Assembly (NCBI GenBank): GCA_946122785.1 | Contig: CAMGYJ010000008.1 | Coordinates: 56,864,963-56,928,962, forward strand | Length of the DNA: 64,000 nucleotides | Direction: 5' to 3' | Source: Linum tenue | Taxonomy: Eukaryota > Streptophyta > Magnoliopsida > Malpighiales > Linaceae | Shown: positions 45,196 through 56,764 of the stretch, in pieces | How the letters are laid out: each line of letters starts with the position of its first letter | Position numbering within the stretch: the first letter of the stretch is position 1 | Notes under the pieces: model-generated | Told to the model about the DNA's origin: nothing | Seen by the model: the letters and a program-made list of their open reading frames with translations, nothing else | The model's database searches: none | Position numbers and translations under genes: made by a program

Positions 45196-45789
45196 GGTCT
45201 ACATCGGGATCAGCTCATTCTTCTCATTCGGGACCACAGTCATCTCGCCTTTCTTAGGGACCACCTGAGTGGGGGCTAACCCACTTGCTATCAGATATAG
45301 CAAAGATGATCCCTGCATCCATTAGCTTCATGATCTCTGCCGGACCACTGCCTCCAAGTTGGGAGACAATCTCCACTGTGGCTACCTGACTGGCTTAACC
45401 TCATCCTCCATCAGAATTCTGTGGGAGCAGAAGGATGGGCTAATGCCTCTGATATCTATTATCTTCCACGCCATGGCCCGGGCATACTTCTGCAGCAAAG
45501 CCACCAGCCTATTCTTCTTCTCGGGTGTCAGGTCCGAGTTGATAATGACCGGGAGCTTATTCCCCTCCCGGAGAAATGCATACTCCAGGTGAGAGGGGAG
45601 GGATTAAGCTCCAGCTCTGGTGGCTCCTCCAATGATGTGGCGATCCGGGGCGAGATAGGGATCGTCTTGAATGGTTTCTCACGCCCCTCGTTTTGGAAAA
45701 GAGACGGGACGTGTCATTAAGTGTCGGGGAACTATTTCTTCCCTGCCTTCGGTTCTCTAACGTGTTTTTCTTGGCTTCACCTGCTAATA

Positions 45790-46130
45790 TGTTTTATAGG
45801 ATTATGTCATGCAATCATCGGTACGTGCGAAATCTGCACCACACTGCAGTGTATGCTACTAACTACACTGAGGTCACAGCGGGCAGGTATCAGCCCCATT
45901 ACTACCTCGACCTTGATGTCTTCTGGGCCCTATACTGTGACACCCTAGTGCCAACCGCAGTTTACAACAACCAATGGCGCCGATCCTGCACCTCCACGAT
46001 GCCACCTACACTGAGCTGGTGTGGGAGTTATATACCACGTTCACCATGAAGACCAAGGTGGAACTCGACCAGCCTGATGCTATCTCTTTCCGACTTGGTG
46101 GGGAACAACACGAGATGAGTGATAACACCT
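45790..46130 (+). pseudogene. Fragment of another Athila ORF3-like gene
   Basis: Plus-strand segment in which short frames read like the same protein family (VWELYTTFTMKTKVELDQ and FRLGGEQHEMS around 46020-46120) but differ clearly from ORF3 at 37456. Frameshifts prevent a continuous reading. It indicates a second Athila subfamily as substrate for later insertions. Confidence 0.5.
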
Positions 46131-46415
46131 AAAATATGTATTATTTAGCTCTTATCATTAAGGCATTTGCATGTTAAATCACCGTGTCTATTTGCAAAAC
46201 ATAAGTTTTGGCATAAGTATTCTTGGAGCGGAGAAGGGAGAAGAGGCACTGGTCGTGACTTAGGTAACCAGTTCGTGGAGCGGAGCAAGAGCGTGAGAGC
46301 GTATGTTGTTCAAGGATTCATAATTAAGAGCGTGACGAGAGCGTAACATTAAATTAATTTTAATTGATTAATTTAATTATATATATAATGATAAATTACT
46401 TTAAGAGGAGGCGTG

Positions 46416-47737
46416 TGACTCGCCAAAACACAACACCTAACAATGGCCAAGTGTAACCAATGAAAGGGACTGCAGTATAGTGGCACAAGTAATAAATATC
46501 GAATCCACGGGTCTCTAGAGTTACTATTACTCAGCTTCAGTTCATTATCTAGCAAACTAGATTAAGAATTGATTGATAAACTACTCTACTGACTACTCTA
46601 CTAATTACAAGTTGGGAACTCACTTAGGTATGATTCCCCCTAGCTCCTCAATTAGGTCCAAGTTGCAATTACCTTTGGTTGATCTACTGATGATTAAACT
46701 GCGGAAGATCCTAAATTAGCTTGGAATCTCTTAAGCTGACCAAGCCCTCTCAGACAGAATACCCGGCAGGCGACTAGCCTTCACCGGGATAGACTGCTAA
46801 GGCGATTCACACAGATCTCCACTACTGGAATGAATTCCAGTACAAAGCAGTGAATTGATTGACTCTCGCACAACCAATTCACTACTATCAATCAAGGAAG
46901 CTCTCTTAACCTAATCAGATTCTATCTATCATAGGTTAAAGCAGAAATCAAGAGAATTTGATCAAGATCCAATTGACTCAATAAATCATGCCTCAATCGA
47001 TTATAATCAAACAATATAGCATCCAAAACTTCATACAAGAAAGATCCTAACTCATGGAACTAGGGTTCCTCAAAACCTAAGTGAAGGGAAGTTACTCCAT
47101 AGAGAAGAGAGAGACTGCAGAAATCTGATCTAGATCTTCAATCTTCATCTCCAAGCTTGATTCCCGAGCTCCAATGGCGAAGAAATCCTCCAAAATAGCT
47201 CCAAGAATGTTCCCAAGTCGCTCTCTCTCTCTAGGGTTCGTCCCTTGGGTGTTTGGGATCCAAAACCCAGCTCTCCCTCTCCAAAAATCGCAAAACAGCT
47301 TTTATACCCGCTGAAACTCGCACCCCCTACTTGCACGGCCGTGCAAATTGAGGTTTTGGCCGTGCACAATTTCCAGCATGCACTCCTAAGCTTCGTTGAT
47401 CTCGTTTGAGCTCGTTTGACCTCCGATTCAGTCGCCGTTTGATCCAAGACGCTCGTAGTCTCGTCCTCTTTCTTTTCATGACAAGATTGCATGATTCTTT
47501 GTCCATAAAGTGAGGTAGAAATCCATTCTTCTTCAGGTCATGCCCGAGTTTCTTCTCCCGAATCGTCAATTGATCTCTGATTGACTTGAAACTTGCGCCT
47601 ATGCTTCACTTTATGTGCTAGGACCTGAAATGTGACAAAGGAACACAAACTAGCATAAAATAGGCCAAAGATGCGATAATTCAAGCTCAAACAATCAAGA
47701 AACAAAGGGGAAAACATGTGCAAATACCGAGTCATCA
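46416..47737 (-). repeat. 3' LTR of the non-autonomous Athila derivative
   Basis: On the minus strand TGATGACTCGGTATTTGC to GGCGAGTCA. Same length as the partner LTR. Confidence 0.93.
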
Positions 47738-47752
47738 AATCCCCCCACACTT
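47738..47752 (-). promoter_or_regulatory. Polypurine tract of the derivative
   Basis: Minus strand AAGTGTGGGGGGATT directly before the LTR start TGATGAC. A second tract, AAGTGTGGGGGGG, lies at about 48815-48828. Confidence 0.85.
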
Positions 47753-49108
47753 AACTGTTTGCTTGTCCCCAAGCAAACCTAACTCAAACCAATGCAGCTC
47801 TCCAGAGCTCTATAGCAGCATACAACCCCGATCGTCGGTAGAGGATTTCCTAGATCATATAGCAGCTTACGAGGTCAACTGGTCTTCTAAGACGTTCCCT
47901 ATCTCTCTCAATGCGAGTACTAGACTCAAGCCAGGATCATGAGAAAAAGTAGAAGTAAGACAGTCAGTTCATGGATAAAGGGACTCACACCATTCACAAC
48001 CAAGGACTCGTTGTACCGGGGTGCTCTTTCACTTCATTTCACCGTTGGAACCCCTTTTTCTCACTTTCATTTACATTTTTTCTTTCATTTGGTGGGGTTC
48101 CAACTGCAGTCTTTTGCACGGTCGACCCTTATTAGTCGAGCAAGAGCAATTTCTGTACATCTGGCGCTCGCCAGAGTACTTCTTTTAACTCCTTTTCCTC
48201 AACTCATGTGGAGGGTCAATGAAATTAAGGGGGGACGGAAGCTCTATCCGTGCCCTTAAAAACACATCCTCAAGTAGGCAAACCGTTCAACGGGTGAAAA
48301 TTTTACTTGTACTAGAGACAGCTTAGCTTCACCTTGTAGGAGTACCCCACTAAGGATTACTAAAATCTCTTCCAAAACCCGATTTTGTGCAATGAACGGT
48401 GCCACACACGTTGGGCTTACCCCATGTTTAAGATTTCAATGATTTCGACATGGAGGACCAACTGCTTCCCATTTTCCATATGAGCACCCTGTTCGATACA
48501 CGAGTCCAAAACACAATCCACATAGAGTCACCATTACCACATGAATTCAACGGTCCTAGCTCCACTAATTCACAAAATCAACTGGCACAACAAAGAGCTA
48601 GATAGGAAAAATCTTATACTTCAACATCCTCCATAGTGCTACACTACCTCCCTAGGTTGCACATTACTATAGAGACTGTCAATTCAAAGCATACTGAGCA
48701 GGCAATTTGCAAGGAAACACGTACTTGGAGCCCTCAAATTTAAAAATTTGGACAGTGGACTAGGCTCCAAGCACACAAACAGCCAAACATTCACCCGCAT
48801 ACATAATCGAACACCCCCCCACACTTAAGCACGACATTGTCCTCAATGGAGGAAAGATAAGGAGGGTAGAACGAAGTTACCAGATCAAGGGTGAATGATG
48901 ATGTACGGGTCAGGCGGTGCATGCCAGGAAGAGAGGGTAATCAGAACACAAACACCACACAAAATCTCACAAAGGTTGAGTTATTGACTCTAAAATCAAA
49001 TAACAAAACTGACTCAACCGAGGAGAAATAGAGAAGGAAATGCAAACCGACTGGTTGGGTTGCCTCCCAACAAGCGCTTCTTTCACGTCGTGAGCCGGAC
49101 GATGGCCC
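47753..49108 (-). other. 3' noncoding region of the derivative
   Basis: No gene. It shares blocks with the Athila 3' noncoding region (for example GTGCTTGGAGCCTAGTCC, here near 48755-48775 on the minus strand). Confidence 0.7.
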
Positions 49109-50296
49109 CTAAGTTTCGGTCCATGCTAGAACCTCCTTGAAGTTGAGGTTCTCATCGATGAGGTGGAGTCTCAAGTCACAAGCATGTGGTGTGGCAGGTG
49201 ATGAAGGCTCATGTACTTGATGCAGATGAAGTCTCCACCCTCGAGACCTCTTCTTCTCTTCTCTCGTCTCATTGCCCCAAACCAGATAAGACAGCATCGA
49301 TTGGCCACCATCGCGTCCACCAAGAGGGACCGATGTCGATGTGGCCTTGGTCTGGCAAAGAGACACTGCAAATGGGTCCTTGCCAAGCAGCTCCTCGAAG
49401 TTTGGTGGAGATATCACATGTAACTCATGGCCGGTGCAGGCCTCTTCCACCTTAACTCTGTCCTCAGCCTGGACGCCAATTGCTTCCTCAACCCCCCTTC
49501 CTTCTTCAAGTGGTATCACCCCTGGGAAATGATCGAGAACTTCCTCTTCTTTGCTTTCTTCCTCATCCTCCACAACTTCTTTCTGCACCCTTTCTTGCTC
49601 TTTTTCTTCTAGCACAGATTGGAGAGCAAGTCGCCATGCAATTTCTTCAATGAGATCATCTTGCATCTCCTCGATCGGGCCCAGCATGTTAGAGCAGAAA
49701 TAAGGAATTTTGTGATCTGCAACCAGAGGACTTTCCTGATCATGATTATCATGGGAGTTCTCTGTGATAACTTCTGTATGCTCCTCAACATCCCCATAGC
49801 CTTTGTCACCCTCCACCTCTTCTAGCATGGTAGCAGAAGGGTGATCTGGAGCAGGTTGTGCACAAGCTCGCTCAAGATCATCGACGCTCTTCTTAAGGCT
49901 TATGAGGATCTCCTCTGTTTCATCATAGGCCTGGGTACAAAGATCCAGCCTGACACATGATCTCTCACTGTCTCGAGCAAACTGCTCCATGAGAAGCCTC
50001 AATTCATAGTTTGGATCTGGCTGTGGAGTGTAGCATGGCTCTGCAGAATGGCCCGTGAAGGCCGCCATGAGTAACTCCAGCTCTGATGGCCCTTCTGGTT
50101 GTGGAAGAAAGTCTTCTTGGTAATGAGGTTGTCCTTGATATGCCCAGGGGTCTGATTGTTCTCCGTAGTAAGGGGGTTGGTAATGGAACCCGAATCCATA
50201 GTCTTCTCCTCCTTGATTGCTCCAGGGAGTCTCGGGGTAATACCACTCGGATGGTGGTGGATACCCCCAATGATTGGAGAAGCCATGAGGGTCCAT
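49109..50296 (-). CDS. 395-residue protein of the Athila derivative, function unknown
   Basis: Intact frame from ATG 50296, 112 bp after the primer site, the place where gag starts in complete elements. The N-terminus is rich in Tyr, Pro, Gln and Gly (YPPPSEWYYPETPW). Two related segments, ELELLMAAFTGHS and ELRLLMEQFARDSE, are followed by a long acidic, Glu-rich coil-prone middle (about residues 150-270). The C-terminus is basic, ending with IDENLNFKEVLAWTET. No zinc knuckle, protease or RT motif. The LLM-type segments recall the C-terminal part of Athila Gag, so it may derive from Gag. No stops have accumulated, but given the youth of the copy this says little about selection. Confidence 0.75.
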   Translation of the reverse strand: MDPHGFSNHWGYPPPSEWYYPETPWSNQGGEDYGFGFHYQPPYYGEQSDPWAYQGQPHYQEDFLPQPEGPSELELLMAAFTGHSAEPCYTPQPDPNYELRLLMEQFARDSERSCVRLDLCTQAYDETEEILISLKKSVDDLERACAQPAPDHPSATMLEEVEGDKGYGDVEEHTEVITENSHDNHDQESPLVADHKIPYFCSNMLGPIEEMQDDLIEEIAWRLALQSVLEEKEQERVQKEVVEDEEESKEEEVLDHFPGVIPLEEGRGVEEAIGVQAEDRVKVEEACTGHELHVISPPNFEELLGKDPFAVSLCQTKATSTSVPLGGRDGGQSMLSYLVWGNETREEKKRSRGWRLHLHQVHEPSSPATPHACDLRLHLIDENLNFKEVLAWTET

Positions 50297-50407
50297 GATT
50301 CAGATCTGCACCAACAAAAACAAAAAACACCCAAGTGAAAAGCAAGGGCGGAAAACAAAAGAAAACGCTAAAGTAACAAACTTCTGCCTTTCCTAATAAT
50401 CTAGAAA

Positions 50408-50426
50408 GTCCCCGGCAACGGCGCCA
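50408..50426 (-). promoter_or_regulatory. Primer-binding site (Asp-tRNA type) of the derivative
   Basis: Minus strand TGGCGCCGTTGCCGGGGAC, six bases after the LTR end; classical for Athila/Tat elements. Confidence 0.92.
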
Positions 50427-50432
50427 AAAACT

Positions 50433-51754
50433 TGACTCGCCAAAACACAACACCTAACAATGGCCAAGTGTAACCAATGAAAGGGACTGCAGTATAGTGG
50501 CACAAGTAATAAATATCGAATCCACGGGTCTCTAGAGTTACTATTACTCAGCTTCAGTTCATTATCTAGCAAACTAGATTAAGAATTGATTGATAAACTA
50601 CTCTACTGACTACTCTACTAATTACAAGTTGGGAACTCACTTAGGTATGATTCCCCCTAGCTCCTCAATTAGGTCCAAGTTGCAATTACCTTTGGTTGAT
50701 CTACTGATGATTAAACTGCGGAAGATCCTAAATTAGCTTGGAATCTCTTAAGCTGACCAAGCCCTCTCAGACAGAATACCCGGCAGGCGACTAGCCTTCA
50801 CCGAGATAGACTGCTAAGGCGATTCACACAGATCTCCACTACTGGAATGAATTCCAGTACAAAGCAGTGAATTGATTGACTCTCGCACAACCAATTCACT
50901 ACTATCAATCAAGGAAGCTCTCTTAACCTAATCAGATTCTATCTATCATAGGTTAAAGCAGAAATCAAGAGAATTTGATCAAGATCCAATTGACTCAATA
51001 AATCATGCCTCAATCGATTATAATCAAACAATATAGCATCCAAAACTTCATACAAGAAAGATCCTAACTCATGGAACTAGGGTTCCTCAAAACCTAAGTG
51101 AAGGGAAGTTACTCCATAGAGAAGAGAGAGACTGCAGAAATCTGATCTAGATCTTCAATCTTCATCTCCAAGCTTGATTCCCGAGCTCCAATGGCGAAGA
51201 AATCCTCCAAAATAGCTCCAAGAATGTTCTCAAGTCGCTCTCTCTCTCTAGGGTTCGTCCCTTGGGTGTTTGGGATCCAAAACCCAGCTCTCCCTCTCCA
51301 AAAATCGCAAAACAGCTTTTATACCCGCTGAAACTCGCACCCCCTACTTGCACGGCCGTGCAAATTGAGGTTTTGGCCGTGCACAATTTCCAGCATGCAC
51401 TCCTAAGCTTCGTTGATCTCGTTTGAGCTCGTTTGACCTCCGATTCAGTCGCCGTTTGATCCCAGACGCTCGTAGTCTCGTCCTCTTTCTTTTCATGACA
51501 AGATTGCATGATTCTTTGTCCATAAAGTGAGGTAGAAATCCATTCTTCTTCAGGTCATGCCCGAGTTTCTTCTCCCGAATCGTCAATTGATCTCTCATTG
51601 ACTTGAAACTTGCGCCTATGCTTCACTTTATGTGCTAGGACCTGAAATGTGACAAAGGAACACAAACTAGCATAAAATAGGCCAAAGATGCGATAATTTA
51701 AGCTCAAACAATCAAGAAACAAAGGGGAAAACATGTGCAAATACCGAGTCATCA
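50433..51754 (-). repeat. 5' LTR of the non-autonomous Athila derivative
   Basis: 1322 bp, about 99.6 percent identical to 46416-47737 by eye. Confidence 0.93.
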
Positions 51755-53016
51755 GCGTGTGAGGGACACTCATAGAGATAGAGAGGAAGAAACTCTGCGT
51801 TACGGAAGCTGACTCTTGGCGCCTCGATGGGAGCAATGCAACGATTCTCTACCACTTGTACGCCGTTGCCCTCCTCCGTCCCTTCTTCTATCTTTTATTT
51901 TTAAAATAAATAAATGGTGTTCTTTATAGTTCAAATCTAGCCATAGTCCAAGTAGGAACTAACTTCCAAAGCGAGAAAAAGAAAAGGTCCAATAGAATGA
52001 GAGAGTGTTGTGGTTTTGGTCCCCTGGATTCTGGTTTGCGATTTAGTCTCCAATTTCGCAACCTCCACACTTCTTGCATATCTGGTCAGTTTCAGGTTCT
52101 TCCTCGGACAATGAAACTACTAGTGTGGATACGTACTGGCATGGAGGAGGGATGATGGTGGTCGCCGGCGAAGGCTAGAGTGTGGAATAGAAGAAAGCCT
52201 TCTCAGACGACTTGCCCCTTCTTAATTGGTATCTTCCCTGCCGGTTTACGTCGACAAGTTTCTTGATTTCTAGTTCCAACAACCATATTTGATATGAAGG
52301 AACAGAGGATGTAGAAGAGGATTGGAATTCTTAACAAATCTACACTCTAAATAAATAGAATTCACGCTCCAGCAAAATGAAAATCTTGATTTTTTGCCGA
52401 CCTCCAAATAATTCGTGTTTTTGCTCGGGAGCAAGAGCGACAAACCCAATGACGCGAATTAGGTAACCTAAGTCACGACCACATGTCATGACCATGTATG
52501 CGGGTTGAGGATCACGGTCGTGAACAGTAACCTTGAACTTCAGTAGGCAACAAAGAAGAAGGCAGATAGTTTCCCCAGTTGAATAGCAGACATGGTGCAT
52601 TTGGACATGAAAAAAGATCGCGCACGGAACACAAAGATCACAAACGCGATCTTAGGAAGGAGGTCCCTATCTTGGAGCTTAAAGATGGCATACTTCAGCG
52701 TGCCCTACTGCATGTACACCATGCTCCTAGGATTGCACCTGATGGACCTTGGGTCTCTTGTGATGAACACCTTCTACAAATTCCATAAAACCCTCTTCAC
52801 TTCTTCTATGGTCCCCTAATCACTAGGCCTGCGTGCCATTCATGGTGGATCTCGCTAGCCTGACAGACATCAGCAATTGGTTCGACTCATTCTGCTTTTG
52901 AACGGATAAAGCGTCTGCCCACCCTTAAATTCATTTACCCTCCACACAAATTGAGGTTAATGAGTTAAAAGAAATACTCTGACAAGTGACAAAGATACAT
53001 AAATTACTCTTGCTCT
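51755..53016. other. Target region of the derivative, unassigned
   Basis: Continues the sequence that ends at 46415. Open frames around 52340-52820 have no motifs I recognise. It is probably old retroelement sequence. Confidence 0.35.
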
Positions 53017-55760
53017 GTAACATCCTCACCCTCATAAGCATAATTATGCCATAATGATGTCATTAATGATGATAATTAACATATCGTCCCTTAAGCCGGG
53101 AATCAAGTGATTAGGGTGGTTTAAGAGGTGAATAAATTAATTTGGAGGTTAATGAAAATTAATCAAGTGGATTTTGTATGAAAATTATCTTGGAAGATGA
53201 ACTAAAAAGTAAAAATGAAAAGTTTTTGGGGAAAATGGTAAGACTAGAGAGATAGGGCCATTTGGCCAAAGATGATTAGTGGGAAGGAGAAGCGATGAGA
53301 AATTTCTAGAGGCTTGGGCTAAAATTTCCATCACCAAACACTCTTCCTCTCATTCCCATCCTCTTTTGGTTCTTCTTTTTCTCTACACTTCCACTCTCCA
53401 CAAACCACCATCAGCATCCACCACCACCATCTCCCATCCTCCAAAATTATGAAAATTAAGGGAATTAGGGAAATCTTGGGAGCTTGAGGATGAGGAGAGC
53501 TCTTGAAAAGGTAATAAGTCATGGTTATCATTTTCTTCCTTTCTCCAAACATAACCCTAAACCCTAGGGAAGGTTTTAGGAATCAAACTTTGGATTATTA
53601 AGATTTTTTATGATAATAATGGTAATGATGGAATAAAACTTGGATTAGATACTGGATTATAAATAATGTTTGAATATGTTACAATTCAAGGAAAAAAGGT
53701 TAGAGTTGGTTATGGATCAAGTTGCCAAAGTTGCCAAAGTTGCCAAAAAAGGGTTCTTGAGACCATACCATGTTTGATGATGAAACTAAGGGTTATTCAG
53801 ATTTGTGTGTGTATATATATAAACTAGGTGGATTACGTGCCGCGCTTCGTTGCGGCTTCTCATAGGATTAGATATATTGTTTGCTAACCCGTATTTAATT
53901 TGTAACCGTGTTTATCAGTGGTCCAGTTGAAAAACTTGTAACGGAATTTAAATTGGTAGGAGATTTTAATTATATGCAATGATTTAATCACGATTAAACT
54001 TCAATTTTAGAAGAAAATACCATTATGCTAACTTTTCCGGTACGACCTTCGGTATGGTTTTACAATTTTTGTTTTTCCTGAACATACATTGTGGCTCGGG
54101 TTGGAGCAACGTGTCAACTCTGATTTAACGACGATTGAACTATGATTTTAGCACAAAATATCATAATTCTAACTTTCCCGGTACGACCTTCGATATGATT
54201 TTACAATTTTTGTTAGTTTTTTTTCTTGAACATAAATCAAGGCTCGGCTTATAAGCAATGTGTCAAGCCTGATTTTAACACTGTGGAACTACAATTTTAG
54301 TACAAAATATTGTAATCCTAACTTTTTCAGTACAACCTTAGGTATGGTTTTACAATTTTTGGTTTTCTTAACATAATTCGAGGCTCGGTTGGAGCAACAT
54401 GTCAAGCCGTATTTAACCACGGGTTGAACTACGATTGTACCGTACCGGCGGTCCAATCAAAAAAGTCCTACGGAATCGAAATCGGTGGGTGATTTTAGTT
54501 GTATGAAATTACTTACCCACGGTTGCACTACGGTTTTAGCACAAAATGCTCTAATGCTAACTCTTTCGGTACGACCGTTGGTATGGTTTTACAATTTTTG
54601 ATTTTTTCCGAACATGCATCGAGGCTTTGGTTGGAGCAAAATGTCAAGTCTGATTTAACTACTATTGAACTACGATTTTAGCACAAAGTACCCTAATGCT
54701 AACTATCAGTAGTGTCCGAGGTTGTGAATCCAGGTTGGCCCGTTAACCAGATCGAGTTAGTGAGTCAAGAATTAATAAGTATTTGTGAAACCATACGATA
54801 TTGGCGGTTCGGACATAAAAATATTCTGATGGTAGGTGGTTTTTAACCTATGAAATGGTTAAACCACGATTGAACCACGACTTCAATACAAAATACTCTA
54901 CCACTAACTTTTTTTGGTACAACCTCTAATACCGAACCTTCAAATTAATCTCATGCAAACCACAAAATAAAAAAAAATGCCACTACTTAAAAGGGCACAC
55001 GCATAAGTGACAGGAGAAGAACTATTTCACCATGTATATACGGAAGCAGAATTCCTGCGGGTGAGCTAAAATGATGACAGCTGTTCATATTAGCAACACT
55101 CTTATGGAACAGTAAGACAATTGTATCTTTAATAATATTCATAGATATTTTATCATGAAAATTGATCAAGAATCATTGGTTTGGAGTGTGGAATGGATTG
55201 GATCAAAGGAAGGGGAGTAGTGGAAGAGGAAGTAGAAAAATCCGTTTTGAACCTTCAACTTCAATTGAGTGTCAAACCCAAAAATCTTGCACAAAATGGG
55301 TAGAATTTTTTATATGTTGTATCCCTATAAATCTAGTTTCAGTAGAAACAAGAATCAATCGTTTTGATTAATAATTGAGTGAGATATGATCAGAATGGTG
55401 AATGGGGGTAAAATTCCACGAGCAACGTTTGAGATCCCCGGCCGGGGGATCATTGGGGGGTGACTGCATAATGGCTCCAGAGGGACCCCCGAGCGGGGAA
55501 GCCAAATCCCCAACCGGAGATCAATGAGGAGTGCATGGGATTGTCCTAAGGGTGGGAAAATGCATCTTTTGACCCAAAACTTGCCCACCTTGACCCCTAT
55601 ATGCAATTATATAAGTACATGCTTGCTTTAGATTATTAAATGTTTGTTATATGGTTGATTAAAGGGAACGAGAAATCGGGGAGGCATTCAAGGGAAAAGG
55701 ACTTGCGAATTGGAAATCGAATTGTGAGTAAGTTCTAACCTAGTAGCCTAATAAATTTAA
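53017..55760 (+). repeat. Gypsy-type LTR remnant
   Basis: Starts TGTAACATCCTCACCC, the common start of Tekay-type LTRs, and has no coding sequence. Interrupted at 53821-54960 by a repeat-rich insert. The right edge is unclear; a GATCCCCGGCCGGGG-type block lies at 55432-55450. Confidence 0.45.
53821..54960. repeat. Array of diverged repeats with a recurring GGTACGACCTT word
   Basis: TAACTTTTCCGGTACGACCT-type units start at 54029, 54170, 54319 and 54558 (spacings 141, 149, 239). A longer prefix unit (GGTCCARTYRAAAAA onward) occurs at about 53920, 54450 and, weaker, 54810. The left edge AACTAGGTGGATTACGTGCC with CGCGCTTCGTTGCGG resembles ends of short plant repeats often seen after a TA run. 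No proteins. Confidence 0.75.
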
Positions 55761-55936
55761 GCATGATATTTGGGTCATGAGCAGCCCAAATACAAGGAAA
55801 TGACTTAGAAACGGTAAATTGATTGATGTGATTCATTGAGGTTATGGTGTGTGTGTGAATGAATCGGTGAATGGTGGTTGATGATAATCACCATGATTAT
55901 CTTGATGATGATTAATAAGATGATGATGGTGATGTC

Positions 55937-56764
55937 AATGGGTTCATCACTTCCCCCACACTTAAGGACCACCTAGGCTAACAGTTTAAGCACAACCGGT
56001 TGAATCGCAAGCAACTCAACCGGAATCAAGGCAAGAACAACACAACCAACCACATCAATCACACGAGCAGCACACACACCATAGATATAACCATCCATAC
56101 ACAAAGCATCCCTCACCCTATTCCAACTCAAGCATGCAAACACAGTTCTCGGTCCTACAAGCTACAGTTCGATTTTCCAGGAAAATAGCAGGTAACAATA
56201 AACAAACTTGGAAACTCAAGTAGAACTGTAGCTAAGGCTCCAAAAATGGGTGATGGATGCGAGAAGGGGCAAAAAATGACCAGGGAGGCTCGCCGGAAAA
56301 AGGCCGGAAAGTCGCCGGGAAACCGCCGGGAAGTTGCCGCAAAATGACCGGCGACGGAGGGGGCGGCGGAGGGCGGCGGCAGGCGGCGGTGGGTGGTGGC
56401 GGCGACGGTCGTCGGTGACCAAGGGAGGAGAGAGGTCAGAGGTTTTGAGGGAGGAGGAGAGGGAAAATTTGGAAAAAATGAGGGTAGAGAGAGAAAACAG
56501 ACTGGGGGTTTGCTTAAATAGCAAAAATCCCCGATCGGGCTCAAAAATACCCGGTTGGGTATTTTAAGTCCACGACCGTGGGTTTGACAAACGCAGCGTT
56601 TTGTGCGCAAGGGAATCCCCGGCCTCGAGCCAAAAATATCTGGTTGGGTATTTTTGGGCAAGGTCGGGGATCCTGAAACGCTGCGTGTCAAGGCTGGAAA
56701 ATCCCCGATCGCGAGCCAAAAATACCCGGTCGGGTAATTTTGGATCGAGGTCAGGGATTTTACC
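55937..56764 (-). repeat. Retroelement remnant with polypurine-like tract and CCCGG-rich repeats
   Basis: On the minus strand AAGTGTGGGGGAAG precedes TGATGAACCC at about 55940, the Athila-style tract/LTR junction. At 56525-56760 a segment with AAAAATACCCGGTNGGGTA recurs about three times. A minus-strand frame over 56155-56835 is low-complexity Pro/Ser/Arg and not a credible gene. Confidence 0.4.

Larger units (their letters stand above)
40907..45690 (-). mobile_element. Second Athila copy, truncated and inverted (right arm plus 180 bp)
   Basis: Holds, reversed, the region from just before RT to the end of ORF3: pre-RT segment (45690-45200), RT/RNase H (45195-44467), integrase (44450-43217), GC-rich leader (43200-42140) and ORF3 (42137-40915). 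It has no LTR, gag or polypurine tract. The arm match covers 40907-45508; 45509-45690 is Athila sequence deleted from the left copy. The inner end has short templated filler (40871-40906). Confidence 0.9.
46416..51754 (-). mobile_element. Young non-autonomous Athila derivative
   Basis: 5339 bp with two 1322-bp LTRs (46416-47737, 50433-51754), flanked by the 5-bp duplication GCGTG (46411-46415, 51755-51759). Primer site for Asp-tRNA at 50408-50426; polypurine tract at 47738-47752. Five LTR differences were found by eye. There is no protease, RT or integrase; one intact 395-codon ORF lies after the primer site. LTR ends and 3' noncoding sequence match the Athila at 30547-40870, so it probably moves using Athila enzymes. 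Confidence 0.92.

Noticed and set aside
45359..46049. Plus-strand frames across the end of the inverted Athila copy
   Set aside because: Antisense shadows of the pre-RT Athila region up to about 45690; only 45790-46130 keeps a family-like reading.
52579..52819. Possible gene relic in two overlapping plus-strand frames
   Set aside because: Some segments look protein-like, but no family motif could be named and the frames overlap; left unassigned.
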